NCBI RefSeq assembly: GCF_038594945.1 | Contig: NZ_JBCFYD010000002.1 | Coordinates: 496,001 to 560,000, forward strand | Reading direction: 5' to 3' | Source of the DNA: Fodinibius sp. Rm-B-1B1-1 | Lineage (GTDB): Bacteria; Bacteroidota; Rhodothermia; Balneolales; Balneolaceae | Length of the DNA: 64,000 nucleotides | Part shown: one piece after another, positions 53,466 through 60,971 of the stretch | Numbering within the stretch: position 1 is the stretch's first letter | Layout: each line of letters begins with the position of its first letter | Notes under the pieces: model-generated | Databases searched by the model: none | What the model saw: only the letters and a program-made list of their open reading frames with translations | What the model was told of the DNA's origin: nothing | Position numbers and translations under genes: made by a program

Positions 53466-54119
53466 TTACCGTAATTTATTCTTAAGTAACTTTTGAATTT
53501 TTTCCATCGCTTCTCTCATTTTTTCTAATTGATATCGCTTGTCTCGAGTAACAACTTTATCTGAGTATAAATAATTATGCACGTGAATTTCATAATCATG
53601 CGAATACTCGTTGTTCTCTAAATCTTCATATTCAACAGACACATTAATTTCTCTATTTTCCTTTTCTGTTTTCATGGTATCAAATGATATACCAATCATA
53701 TCATTTGCAGAAAAACCTGGCGGCATAAATTTCTGTGTTATCATGTTTTTATAAGATTCCCGATAGGATTCTGTAAACATTGCTGACAAATCTGGATCAA
53801 AAGAAATGGAGACATTTTTTGCTGGCCTATTTCCAATATTCTTCACTTTTAAATCAAGTCTGTGATTTATGTAAGGGAAACTAACCACAATGTATGGTCG
53901 ATTTTGTTCTTTTATAGATTGATTATTAGATCTTAAAATCAGATATGTCAGAAATACATACACAAGCGTTAAGCCAGCAAGTATTACATTTGAATAGGAT
54001 CCAATATTAGAAACAAATTGACTTCCAGGTTTAGCATAAGACTGATAAATGAGAAGAACACCCAAGCCAGCAAAAAATATCAGAGAGATAGCTATGAGTG
54101 TTTTTTGAGTTTTTGACAT
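53466..54119 (-). CDS. Two-helix membrane protein with beta domain (cassette)
   Basis: 217 residues. Helices LIAISLIFFAGLGVLLIYQSY and NVILAGLTLVYVFLTYLIL, so both ends face the cytoplasm. Then a beta-sandwich (PYIVVSFPYINHRLDLKVKNIGNRPAKNVSISFDPDL) and a C-terminal coiled coil (YQLEKMREAMEKIQKLLKNKL). The cassette at 60972-61649 has the same architecture, including the N-x-G-x-x-x-A-K-N motif. No catalytic residues seen. Its module ends are GTTATACCCAC / GTGGGTATAAC. Confidence 0.7.
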   Translation of the reverse strand: MSKTQKTLIAISLIFFAGLGVLLIYQSYAKPGSQFVSNIGSYSNVILAGLTLVYVFLTYLILRSNNQSIKEQNRPYIVVSFPYINHRLDLKVKNIGNRPAKNVSISFDPDLSAMFTESYRESYKNMITQKFMPPGFSANDMIGISFDTMKTEKENREINVSVEYEDLENNEYSHDYEIHVHNYLYSDKVVTRDKRYQLEKMREAMEKIQKLLKNKLR

Positions 54120-54139
54120 TTATCTAGCTAATTTTGTGG

Positions 54140-54267
54140 GTATAACGACCTTGCGCATAACCGGCGCACGTTTTACTGTTGAATTAGCAACTAACGAAAG
54201 ATGAGTTTTAAAACCAAAGGCGGCAAAGAATTGGCGAGGTGCGTCCGCGTTAATGCGCGGGTTATAC
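54140..54267 (-). repeat. attC site 10 (family B)
   Basis: Boxes GTATAAC (54140-54146) and GTTATAC (54261-54267). Left arm AACCGGCGCAC, right arm GTGCGTCCGCGTT. Confidence 0.93.
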
Positions 54268-54287
54268 GGTATAATATTTATTGTACT

Positions 54288-54620
54288 TCATTTTGGCCAA
54301 TTGTTACCATCATCTCTAGATTCTTCACGTCTTTTCCAACCTTCTTCAAGTGAATCTATTCGTTCCTTTAAACCTTCGATTCTACTTTTAAGAGATTGCA
54401 AAACCGATTTAAGTTCATCTTCTGAATCAATTAAGAAATAACCATTACTATTACTTCCTATTGGTATATTATTATCGAGAATAGCTTCTCTAATTAGATT
54501 TCGAGTAGGTTCTGCTGTTCTTCCTGAATCTAATCCGAGTGACGCTTCTATATCATCAGCATTTTGAGAATTTTGTGAACCATCGTTGAGTTGTTGAATT
54601 AAATCTTGAATAGTTGCCAT
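54288..54620 (-). CDS. Small winged-helix-like protein (cassette)
   Basis: 110 residues. After a polar start, the segment RNLIREAILDNNIPIGSNSNGYFLIDSEDELKSVLQSLKSRIEGLKERIDSLEEG resembles phage and plasmid regulators with a short winged helix (...IPIxSxxxGYFLxxxxEEL...) followed by a coiled coil. It may bind DNA. Which gene it controls is unknown. Module ends are GTTATACGGT / ACCGTATAAC. Confidence 0.55.
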   Translation of the reverse strand: MATIQDLIQQLNDGSQNSQNADDIEASLGLDSGRTAEPTRNLIREAILDNNIPIGSNSNGYFLIDSEDELKSVLQSLKSRIEGLKERIDSLEEGWKRREESRDDGNNWPK

Positions 54621-54657
54621 AATGATTAATTAAAATGATTGAAAAGATTATTAGACC

Positions 54658-54787
54658 GTATAACGACATTGCGCATAACCGGCAGGCGCCGGGATGTTGA
54701 ATTAGCTTTAAAACGATAGATTAACTAATAAATGAAAGGGAGGCAAGGAGATGGCGAGGCCTGTCCGAGTTAATGCGCGGGTTAGCC
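54658..54787 (-). repeat. attC site 11 (family C)
   Basis: Boxes GTATAAC (54658-54664) and GTTAGCC (54781-54787). Arms CCGGCAGGCG and GGCCTGTCC differ together from families A and B. Central block GATTAACTAATAAATG. Confidence 0.93.
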
Positions 54788-54796
54788 ATACTTGTT

Positions 54797-55531
54797 TTAA
54801 GACATTCTTATGATATGCTTCATAAATGACGATGTTATCTCAAATATAAATTCAATTTCCTCTTCAATTACAGCATCATCATGCTTGACATATGAATTTT
54901 GATAATGAGTATAATAATTAATTAGTCTGACGAACATATTTCTTAGCTCAGGAGAACCACCTTTTGTTTTAAGATGGTTACCTACATTAGAAATCTGGTT
55001 CTCCAAGGATTTATTATTATTAAAGATACTCTTTAGTAATATTTCGAGTGATAAACGTAAATCATCTAGGGTATTTCTCTCAAAAGCATCATTCTCAAAC
55101 TTTGTCAGCGCACGCTCATAAATTTTTAATGCTTTGGGATAATCTTTGAGCCAATGGGTTGTTTCTTCAATAAGTATCTCATTAACACTTGAATCATCTA
55201 ATCCATCGGAAAAATGAGAATACCTAGAGATGAGTTTTATTTTTAGATCTTTAGCTTTTGAATTGTTTTGAAACTTTTCTAATTCACAAATATCCTTGAT
55301 TATTTTAAACTGTTGGGCAGGCGTAAAGCATTCAAGGTTGTCTTTTAAGGCTGTTCTTTTATTAATGATCCCTTTAAATGGATAGTCAGAATGGGGCAAT
55401 TCGACATTATATTCAAATGCATATTTGGAAGTCTTATCTACTATTTCTGAACCACTTAAGCCAGAGTGTGTTTCTCCAAGAATACTAGCTGCATGAGTTA
55501 AAAAAGTCTTATCAATTTCTTCTTTTTGCAT
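54797..55531 (-). CDS. AbiJ-like abortive-infection protein (cassette)
   Basis: 244 residues. The N-terminal half (HAASILGETHSGLSGSEIVDKTSKYAFEYNVELP and NKRTALKDNLECFTPAQQFKIIKDICE) matches the AbiJ N-terminal domain pattern. The C-terminal half (NTLDDLRLSLEILLKSIFNNNKSLENQISNVGNHLK...MFVRLINYYTHYQNSYVKHDDAVIEEEIEFIFEIT) is the helical Abi C-terminal domain type. Such proteins are proposed to stop growth of phage-infected cells. Family name from pattern memory; a profile search is needed. Module ends GTTAGCCATACTT / AAGTATGGCTAAC. Confidence 0.75.
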   Translation of the reverse strand: MQKEEIDKTFLTHAASILGETHSGLSGSEIVDKTSKYAFEYNVELPHSDYPFKGIINKRTALKDNLECFTPAQQFKIIKDICELEKFQNNSKAKDLKIKLISRYSHFSDGLDDSSVNEILIEETTHWLKDYPKALKIYERALTKFENDAFERNTLDDLRLSLEILLKSIFNNNKSLENQISNVGNHLKTKGGSPELRNMFVRLINYYTHYQNSYVKHDDAVIEEEIEFIFEITSSFMKHIIRMS

Positions 55532-55559
55532 TAGGACAAATTTAGTGTTTGAGAAGTAT

Positions 55560-55686
55560 GGCTAACGACATTGCGCATAAGCTGCGCACGAAAAAATGTT
55601 GAGTTGATAAATAATGAACGAAAAGCTAAAAAGCCAGAGGTCGGCAGGGTAGGGCGAGGTGCGTCCGCTTAATGCGCTGGTTAGGC
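55560..55686 (-). repeat. attC site 12 (family A)
   Basis: Boxes GGCTAAC (55560-55566) and GTTAGGC (55680-55686). Right arm has GTGCGTCCGCTTAATGCG. Central AGCTAAAAAGCC. Confidence 0.93.
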
Positions 55687-55688
55687 CA

Positions 55689-56402
55689 CTAGCTCTTTGT
55701 TTTTAGGGATGTTCTTATAATATCATAGTCTGGCTCTTCATTAATTTTTTTAAAAAACACATCGGTAAATTCTAAAGAAGATTTTACGCTCCATTCAGCG
55801 CATCCATGACCTAGACATTTATCAGGGTAGAAGGGATTTCCATCTCCTGTAAATGGATTTTCATTAAACTTACCCTTCAAATACTTCTCAAATTTGTGCT
55901 TGTCTTTGGGATCGGAAGGAGGAGTTACATCTGCTAGAATACTTTCTGGTTCAAAATGAATTAAAGCATTTCTTAAAATAATTAAGAATTTAGCGTTGCT
56001 ATAAAATTCTACTCCTCGATTGAACTCATCTTTATCCAGTAAATCCAAAAATATTTCATATTTCTGTAAAATTGGATAGCTAGCAGTTCTTGGGATTCCT
56101 TTGTCCCATAATCTAGATATAAGTTCCAACTTTGATTTATTAACATTATCAAATTTATCGACATTCTCATTTATGTCGCAATAGATTTCATTAATTAAAG
56201 CCTCTAAAAATGTTACTGACTTAAATATAGAACCAAGCACAAATGATTTATGCTCCGCTAAAAAATCAACTTTTTGTTTAGGATTTGTTGGTTTGTCTGA
56301 CTGCTCATATTCATGAGCTTTTCTAGCAAAGAAGGCTGCTGATTTTATTAAGTCGAGGGACAAATATGTCCTCAAATGCATTTGATATGAAGTACTAACC
56401 AT
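55689..56402 (-). CDS. HEPN-motif protein (cassette)
   Basis: 237 residues, mostly helical. It carries LIILRNALIHFEPE (about 142-155), that is R-x4-H, the HEPN ribonuclease signature. An earlier helix pair is SAAFFARKAHEYEQ and GSIFKSVTFLEALINEIYCDIN, which fits HEPN-like scaffolds. A Cys-rich insert (PDKCLGHGCAEWS) follows. HEPN RNases act in toxin-antitoxin and phage-defence systems; no antitoxin partner is adjacent, though the AbiJ-like cassette is next to it. Activity is inference. Confidence 0.65.
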   Translation of the reverse strand: MVSTSYQMHLRTYLSLDLIKSAAFFARKAHEYEQSDKPTNPKQKVDFLAEHKSFVLGSIFKSVTFLEALINEIYCDINENVDKFDNVNKSKLELISRLWDKGIPRTASYPILQKYEIFLDLLDKDEFNRGVEFYSNAKFLIILRNALIHFEPESILADVTPPSDPKDKHKFEKYLKGKFNENPFTGDGNPFYPDKCLGHGCAEWSVKSSLEFTDVFFKKINEEPDYDIIRTSLKTKS

Positions 56403-56430
56403 GAGAATATTTTTTCCTTGTTAGTAAGTG

Positions 56431-56561
56431 GCCTAACGACCTTGCGCATAAGGGGCGTGCAAAGTCGCGTTGAAATTATTTTAAAATGTACTGTTGAAAC
56501 GGATTAAATCGAAACCAGCAGCCAACGGCGAGGCACGTCCCACTTAATGCGCGGGTTAGGT
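56431..56561 (-). repeat. attC site 13 (family D)
   Basis: Boxes GCCTAAC (56431-56437) and GTTAGGT (56555-56561). Arms GGGGCGTGC and GGCACGTCCCAC covary. Central part TTTTAAAATGTACTG is nearly identical in site 18. Confidence 0.93.
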
Positions 56562-57248
56562 GGCATTATTATTTACTTGGTCAATAAATTCTATGGTGTT
56601 ATCAACATACTTTCTTGCTTCACCAGATACTTGCTCATAAAGTTTTCTTTGAATAGAATTGTTTATTCGATCAGCACCTTCAATAAGAGAAAAAAACTTC
56701 GTCCAATTTATTGCGAAATGAGAAATATTTCCGGACTTAGTAGGTACTTTTGTCTTTGTAATTATATCTGATAATTGTTTTCTATTTTTATTAATCTTTT
56801 TCTCCGCTTTGTGGTCAAAAATAACACCATACATAAAAAGCTCATCTTGAAGTTGATAGGCATCTATTAAGCTTTTCCCAAAAAATAGTGATTTATCAAA
56901 ATCTGCAGTGATTTGACCATAAGAAATAGCACCCTTGATGGGAATACGATTGACCATGCATCGAGCCATTATATATCCGCTTGTAAGAACTATCGAAAAT
57001 AATGAATCACTACTTTTGTTTTTAGTTGTCAAAAGTATGGAGTCAGAAAAGATTAAAGTTTTAATTAAATCTCTTGGAGGTTTTCCTTGAGATAATGGTT
57101 CGTCAAGTTCTTCAACACTATTGATGATTTCGTGGAGTTTTACCATCCGCTTTTTCACATAGCTATGTTTATTTCTAAAAACATAGTTTTTGAATCCCAT
57201 CAGATCAAAGAATGCTGTAAACCTATATTCAGTTTCAGTCCAATTCAT
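56556..57248 (-). CDS. Nucleotidyl-cyclase-fold protein (cassette)
   Basis: 230 residues. Motifs YRFTAFFDLMGFKNYV, LIFSDSILLTTKN and PIKGAISYGQITADFDKSLFFGKSLIDAYQLQDELF resemble a degenerate class III cyclase domain: the metal Asp of FxDLxGF and the SD in FSD are present. Proteins of this shape include Pycsar-type cyclases in anti-phage systems, but no effector gene is next to it. Its TAA is part of attC 13. Cyclase activity is inference. Confidence 0.55.
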   Translation of the reverse strand: MNWTETEYRFTAFFDLMGFKNYVFRNKHSYVKKRMVKLHEIINSVEELDEPLSQGKPPRDLIKTLIFSDSILLTTKNKSSDSLFSIVLTSGYIMARCMVNRIPIKGAISYGQITADFDKSLFFGKSLIDAYQLQDELFMYGVIFDHKAEKKINKNRKQLSDIITKTKVPTKSGNISHFAINWTKFFSLIEGADRINNSIQRKLYEQVSGEARKYVDNTIEFIDQVNNNAT

Positions 57249-57283
57249 TTTTTTAATTCAATAAGTAAATGATTAATGAAGCC

Positions 57284-57412
57284 ACCTAACGACCTTGCGC
57301 ATAAGCTGCGTGCAGACCAACGTGGTTTTAAGACAAAATGTACTACAGAAATTGAGGAACTAAAAATCGGCAGCCAAGGGCGAGGCACGTCCGCTTAATG
57401 CGCGGGTTAGGT
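57284..57412 (-). repeat. attC site 14 (family D-like)
   Basis: Boxes ACCTAAC (57284-57290) and GTTAGGT (57406-57412). Arms GCTGCGTGC and GGCACGTCC. Central part contains AAAATGTACTACAG. Confidence 0.92.
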
Positions 57413-57895
57413 TGCAACTTCATTTCCTGAAGGTTTTAATGATGAAATAATAAATCTTGGTAGCAGTATTCCAGCCCAAGCACTAATTAATACCCAAGGA
57501 AGTGCTGAAAACCCATCTGACCATGAAAAACCTAAATTTCCAGTTGGTAATACGTATGAAAAGAAAACAACCAAGGTGAAAGGTAGGGCTAAAAGAAATG
57601 AGGTTAGGACAACTTGTTTTTTATAAAAATCAATGGAGGGTTTTTTGCTAGCTAATTTTAAAAAGCCATAAAAAAGCAAGGAATACGGAATGACTGTAAT
57701 TAGAGCGATAAACCCTCCAAAATATACTCCTGAAATGAGGCTGTATACAATAAGACTCAAAATTTGATCAATGGTTTCTCCCCGAAGTAGTGGCTCAAAA
57801 ATTGAAATAACTGTGGCCCAAACCATCGTACCCAATATTGCAGCCGAAATGGCCCAGATGAAAGAAGTTTTGAGTGGTGCTTTGTTTGTTTTCAT
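57407..57895 (-). CDS. Four-helix membrane protein (cassette)
   Basis: 162 residues from ATG 57893-57895. The longer frame to 57943 would run through attC 15 and is rejected. Helices: TSFIWAISAAILGTMVWATVISIF, IYSLISGVYFGGFIALITVIPYSLLFYGF, VLTSFLLALPFTLVVFFSYVL and PWVLISAWAGILLPRFI. Unknown function. TAA is built from attC 14. Module ends match over 13 bp (GTTAGGTTGCAAC / GTTGCAACCTAAC). Confidence 0.75.
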   Translation of the reverse strand: MKTNKAPLKTSFIWAISAAILGTMVWATVISIFEPLLRGETIDQILSLIVYSLISGVYFGGFIALITVIPYSLLFYGFLKLASKKPSIDFYKKQVVLTSFLLALPFTLVVFFSYVLPTGNLGFSWSDGFSALPWVLISAWAGILLPRFIISSLKPSGNEVAT

Positions 57896-57913
57896 AGGTT
57901 TAAAACTGTTGCA

Positions 57914-58040
57914 ACCTAACGACATTGCGCATAAGGTGCGCACGAAAAAATGTTGAATTGTTAAATAATGAACGATGGGCTAAAAAGCCAAAAGTGGGCA
58001 AGACCAGGCGAGGTGCGTCCCCTTAATGCGCGGGTTAGCC
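57914..58040 (-). repeat. attC site 15 (family A)
   Basis: Boxes ACCTAAC (57914-57920) and GTTAGCC (58034-58040). Arms AAGGTGCGCAC and GTGCGTCCCCTT. Central GGCTAAAAAGCC. Confidence 0.93.
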
Positions 58041-58043
58041 GTA

Positions 58044-58961
58044 CTACTCCTCTTGATCGGAAGGTTTATTTCCATGTTTTTCGTCAATTCCAGAAAGTTT
58101 AGGAATATTATTTAATCCATTTTCTGATACTTTAGGCACAGAAACTGATTTACTTGAGATATATTCAAATGCCGTTTTCGCATTTTGTAATGCCTCATCA
58201 CAATTAGCAGCTATTGTTACTACGGCTGCAAGTACAATAACTGTTTGAGATAGTGTTGAAAAAACTTTATTCCATGAGGTTTTATCACTTTCTAGTTCAT
58301 CTACAACGTTGTCTAATTCAGTAGTTAGTTTCTTGACAACACCGGCTGGAATTTGTTCGTCTTCGTTTAAGGAGGACTTTATTTTTCCGACAAGTATCTT
58401 TAAATAATTTTTAGATATATGACGGGGATCATAAAAATCCTCAATTACAAAAACATCTTCATTTGTTAACCACCATTTTTTAGCTTCTCTTGAAGCTGCC
58501 CCACACATTCCAGCCAATCTTTCTAGTGCTGTCTTAAGGTCTAGCAATAATTGAGAATTTAATTTTTTGTATCCACTTTCAGGAATTTGAAGCTCAATGT
58601 CTTGGCTCTGAATTTTACGAAATAGGACAAATCTAGTTGGGCTTAAACTTTCTCTCATCATTCCAAGACGAACTATATTTTGAGAAAGGTTTAATTTAGA
58701 TTCAATATCTGAAATTCTTTCATTTAGCTCTTTGCTGAATATTTCAACTATACTTTGAATTGCATAAAAAACTTCTTCAAAACGTCTAAGTAAACCCAAT
58801 TCATCGTTTATAATAATCTTATTGGGATAGATAGAATTAGAACAGTAATGCATGAAGTTTTGGGCTATCTTTAACTGAGGATGTAATTCATAGCTGGAGC
58901 GATCTGGATTAAGCAATTTTTCTAAATTATCCTCAAGTTCTTCAGAATTAATTTCTTTCAT
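58044..58961 (-). CDS. Unknown helical protein with one membrane segment (cassette)
   Basis: 305 residues, the longest minus-strand cassette gene. Helical N-terminal two-thirds with HYCSNSIYP, RRFEEVFYAIQSIVEIFSKELNERISDIE and TALERLAGMCGAASREAKKWW, then a hydrophobic segment (STLSQTVIVLAAVVTIAANC, about 242-261) and a polar tail. I recognise no domain. The long helical body with a late membrane segment recalls effector-like proteins, but nothing confirms it. Module ends GTTAGCCGTAC / GTACGGCTAAC. Confidence 0.65.
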   Translation of the reverse strand: MKEINSEELEDNLEKLLNPDRSSYELHPQLKIAQNFMHYCSNSIYPNKIIINDELGLLRRFEEVFYAIQSIVEIFSKELNERISDIESKLNLSQNIVRLGMMRESLSPTRFVLFRKIQSQDIELQIPESGYKKLNSQLLLDLKTALERLAGMCGAASREAKKWWLTNEDVFVIEDFYDPRHISKNYLKILVGKIKSSLNEDEQIPAGVVKKLTTELDNVVDELESDKTSWNKVFSTLSQTVIVLAAVVTIAANCDEALQNAKTAFEYISSKSVSVPKVSENGLNNIPKLSGIDEKHGNKPSDQEE

Positions 58962-58986
58962 ATAAAGGATTGTTGTTAAGTTGTAC

Positions 58987-59114
58987 GGCTAACGACCTTG
59001 CGCATAAGCTGCGTGCGCCAACGTGTTGAAATTGTTTACAGATGAAAGGGTAACTATAAAAAGAGAGGTTGGCAAAAATTGGCGAGGCACGTCCCCTTAA
59101 TGCGCGGGTTAGGT
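58987..59114 (-). repeat. attC site 16 (family D-like)
   Basis: Boxes GGCTAAC (58987-58993) and GTTAGGT (59108-59114). Arms GCTGCGTGC and GGCACGTCCCCTT. Its central part (ATGAAAGGGTAAC) is unlike other sites. Confidence 0.92.
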
Positions 59115-59118
59115 AAAC

Positions 59119-59928
59119 TTACCCAAGAAGCTTAAAATTTAGATTGACTAGTAATTCTGATAATTCAATTTCTTCTTTTTTACAGAATTCAAAAAGTTGG
59201 ATTGGTATGTCCCAGTCATTAAAATCCTTTATTTCAACTTCTGGCTTTTCATCCATGTTCAAGTAATAATCTGTAGTCAAATCATATTTTTCTAAAATTC
59301 TTATATGTTTTTTTAATTTCTCCGCTCTTGTTTGTGTTACTTCCTCTAACTCTTCCGGATTTATAACATTATCGAAGAAATTTTTCTCGTGCCTTTCAAT
59401 CATAATGGTATAAACTCTCCTTGAATTTTCAGGTACTTTACTTAAGACATCCAAATATTCTTGAATATCCTTTGCAGTTTCTTCAAGTTCATCTTCTTTT
59501 AGATTCCAACTGAGGCTTTTACTTATTTTTGAAAGTTTTGCAGGAGGGGCAACTTTAATCTCTTTTGTCTTATCTGTGATACTATTGAATATTTTATCAA
59601 CTGCTGAAGTATATCTATCCTCATGCTGATATTTTATCATTTTAAGACGACCAACAGGAAATTTTTCTACATCGTTAGTTTTTGTGTGATGTATTTGACA
59701 CAATAGCATCAGGTTATCAAAACTTCTTCTTTCTTCATTTGTTTGGTCAGGATTAAATCTTTCGCCACCAGGCATGGCAGCCTCAATATGACATACTTCT
59801 CCAACATAATCTCCATCTTCGTCCATGATTACATTTTGGCATTTCGGAAAGGCACATTGATTACCTGATTTAAGATATAATTCTCTCAGAGTGTCTTTTT
59901 CTGGGGTGAGCCTTTTTGGTTCTTCCAA
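59119..59928 (-). CDS. HNH endonuclease-like protein (cassette)
   Basis: 269 residues. The N-terminal domain reads LYLKSGNQCAFPKCQNVIM...GEVCHIEAAMPGGERFNP...SFDNLMLLCQIHHTKTNDVE (in parts): CxxxC, CHIEA with the catalytic His, N, and CQIHH, the His-Asn-His metal nuclease pattern. The C-terminal 180 residues are helical and unfamiliar and may recognise a target. A role in nicking foreign DNA is possible. Module ends match over 14 bp (GTTAGGTAAACTTA / TAAGTTTACCTAAC) and include the stop codon. Confidence 0.8.
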   Translation of the reverse strand: MEEPKRLTPEKDTLRELYLKSGNQCAFPKCQNVIMDEDGDYVGEVCHIEAAMPGGERFNPDQTNEERRSFDNLMLLCQIHHTKTNDVEKFPVGRLKMIKYQHEDRYTSAVDKIFNSITDKTKEIKVAPPAKLSKISKSLSWNLKEDELEETAKDIQEYLDVLSKVPENSRRVYTIMIERHEKNFFDNVINPEELEEVTQTRAEKLKKHIRILEKYDLTTDYYLNMDEKPEVEIKDFNDWDIPIQLFEFCKKEEIELSELLVNLNFKLLG

Positions 59929-59962
59929 TCTGGAATGAAAATTTAGATTACAATTTAAGTTT

Positions 59963-60089
59963 ACCTAACGACATTGCGCATAAGGTGCGCACGAAAAAAT
60001 GTTGAGTTGATAAATAATGAACGGAGAGCTAAAAAGCCAAAAGTTGGCAAGGCCTGGCGAGGTGCGTCCCCTTAATGCGCGGGTTAGGT
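59963..60089 (-). repeat. attC site 17 (family A)
   Basis: Boxes ACCTAAC (59963-59969) and GTTAGGT (60083-60089). Arms AAGGTGCGCAC and GTGCGTCCCCTT. Central AGCTAAAAAGCC. Confidence 0.93.
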
Positions 60090-60096
60090 GTAGAGA

Positions 60097-60804
60097 TTAT
60101 TCTTGCCAACTATCTAACACTCCATCTTCGAAGTAAAGATATTTTCCATTTGGATAAACCCATTGTTCTCTTACGCTATACGAAGTAGTTGTTCTATTTA
60201 CATCATTTGGTCTGCCAAGAGCTTCTCTGGCCATTTCGTCTGTCATTCCGATCCAAATTTCCCCATCTATTAATCTTTTAGCAGTTGATTCACCATATTT
60301 TTTAATTAATCGAGCTAGTTTAGGATTATTTTCTTGAATTTTCTGAAGTTCTTTCTGCTTAATTTGGGATTTAATCTGCCGAACAAATTTATTCTCTTTT
60401 AAAGCCCCATAAGAAATGTAACCAACTTCACCATTATAAGATGCTTTCACATAAGGTTTTTGGAACCAATCATAAATTAATACTTCGTCATTTTCTTCAA
60501 GTTCGACAATTACATTACCATTGCTTGATGGTTTATCTCTTAATCTACCACCAATCATAGATATTCTTGTAGGAACTCCTTTTTCTCTCTCACTTTCTAA
60601 TTTAATTTTATTGACTTGACCTCTTAATTCCGAAATTTTGTTAACTAATTGCTCTCTTTCGGTTTCCAGAGAATCAATTTGTGACTCAATCAAATTTTTG
60701 TTCTGATTGAGTTGATTAATTTCTGAATTTAAAGAATCAACTTCTTGAGCCAATAAAATTCCAGGAAGTAGAATCAGAAATATTAGAAAACTGATGTATC
60801 TCAT
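60097..60804 (-). CDS. Secreted coiled-coil/SH3-like protein (cassette)
   Basis: 235 residues. Signal peptide MRYISFLIFLILLPGILLAQ, a coiled coil (about 22-75; LNSEINQLNQNKNLIESQIDSLETEREQL), a bacterial SH3-like region (LRDKPSSNGNVIVELEENDEVLIYDWFQKPYVKASYNGEVGYIS) and a C-terminal SmpA-like repeat domain (IWIGMTDEMAREALGRPNDVNRTTTSYSVREQWVYPNGKYLYFEDGVL). Probably periplasmic, perhaps peptidoglycan-associated. Module ends are GTTAGGTGTAGAG / CTCTACACCTAAC. Confidence 0.8.
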   Translation of the reverse strand: MRYISFLIFLILLPGILLAQEVDSLNSEINQLNQNKNLIESQIDSLETEREQLVNKISELRGQVNKIKLESEREKGVPTRISMIGGRLRDKPSSNGNVIVELEENDEVLIYDWFQKPYVKASYNGEVGYISYGALKENKFVRQIKSQIKQKELQKIQENNPKLARLIKKYGESTAKRLIDGEIWIGMTDEMAREALGRPNDVNRTTTSYSVREQWVYPNGKYLYFEDGVLDSWQE

Positions 60805-60835
60805 GATGGTTTAGTTGATTTTAAAATTACTCTAC

Positions 60836-60966
60836 ACCTAACGACATTGCGCATAAGGGGCGTGCAAAACAACGCTGAAATTGTTTTAAAATGTACTGCA
60901 GAAACTGATCAAATCGAAACCAGCAGCCAACGGCGAGGCACGTCCCACTTAATGCGCGGGTTAGGC
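60836..60966 (-). repeat. attC site 18 (family D)
   Basis: Boxes ACCTAAC (60836-60842) and GTTAGGC (60960-60966). Nearly identical to site 13 across the centre (TTTTAAAATGTACTG, ACCAGCAGCCAACGG), suggesting recent copying of one attC onto two cassettes. Confidence 0.93.
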
Positions 60967-60971
60967 AAAGT

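Noticed and set aside
57407-57943. Longer start for the four-helix cassette gene
   Set aside because: The extension to 57943 would translate across attC 15. The ATG at 57893-57895 gives a normal membrane protein start.
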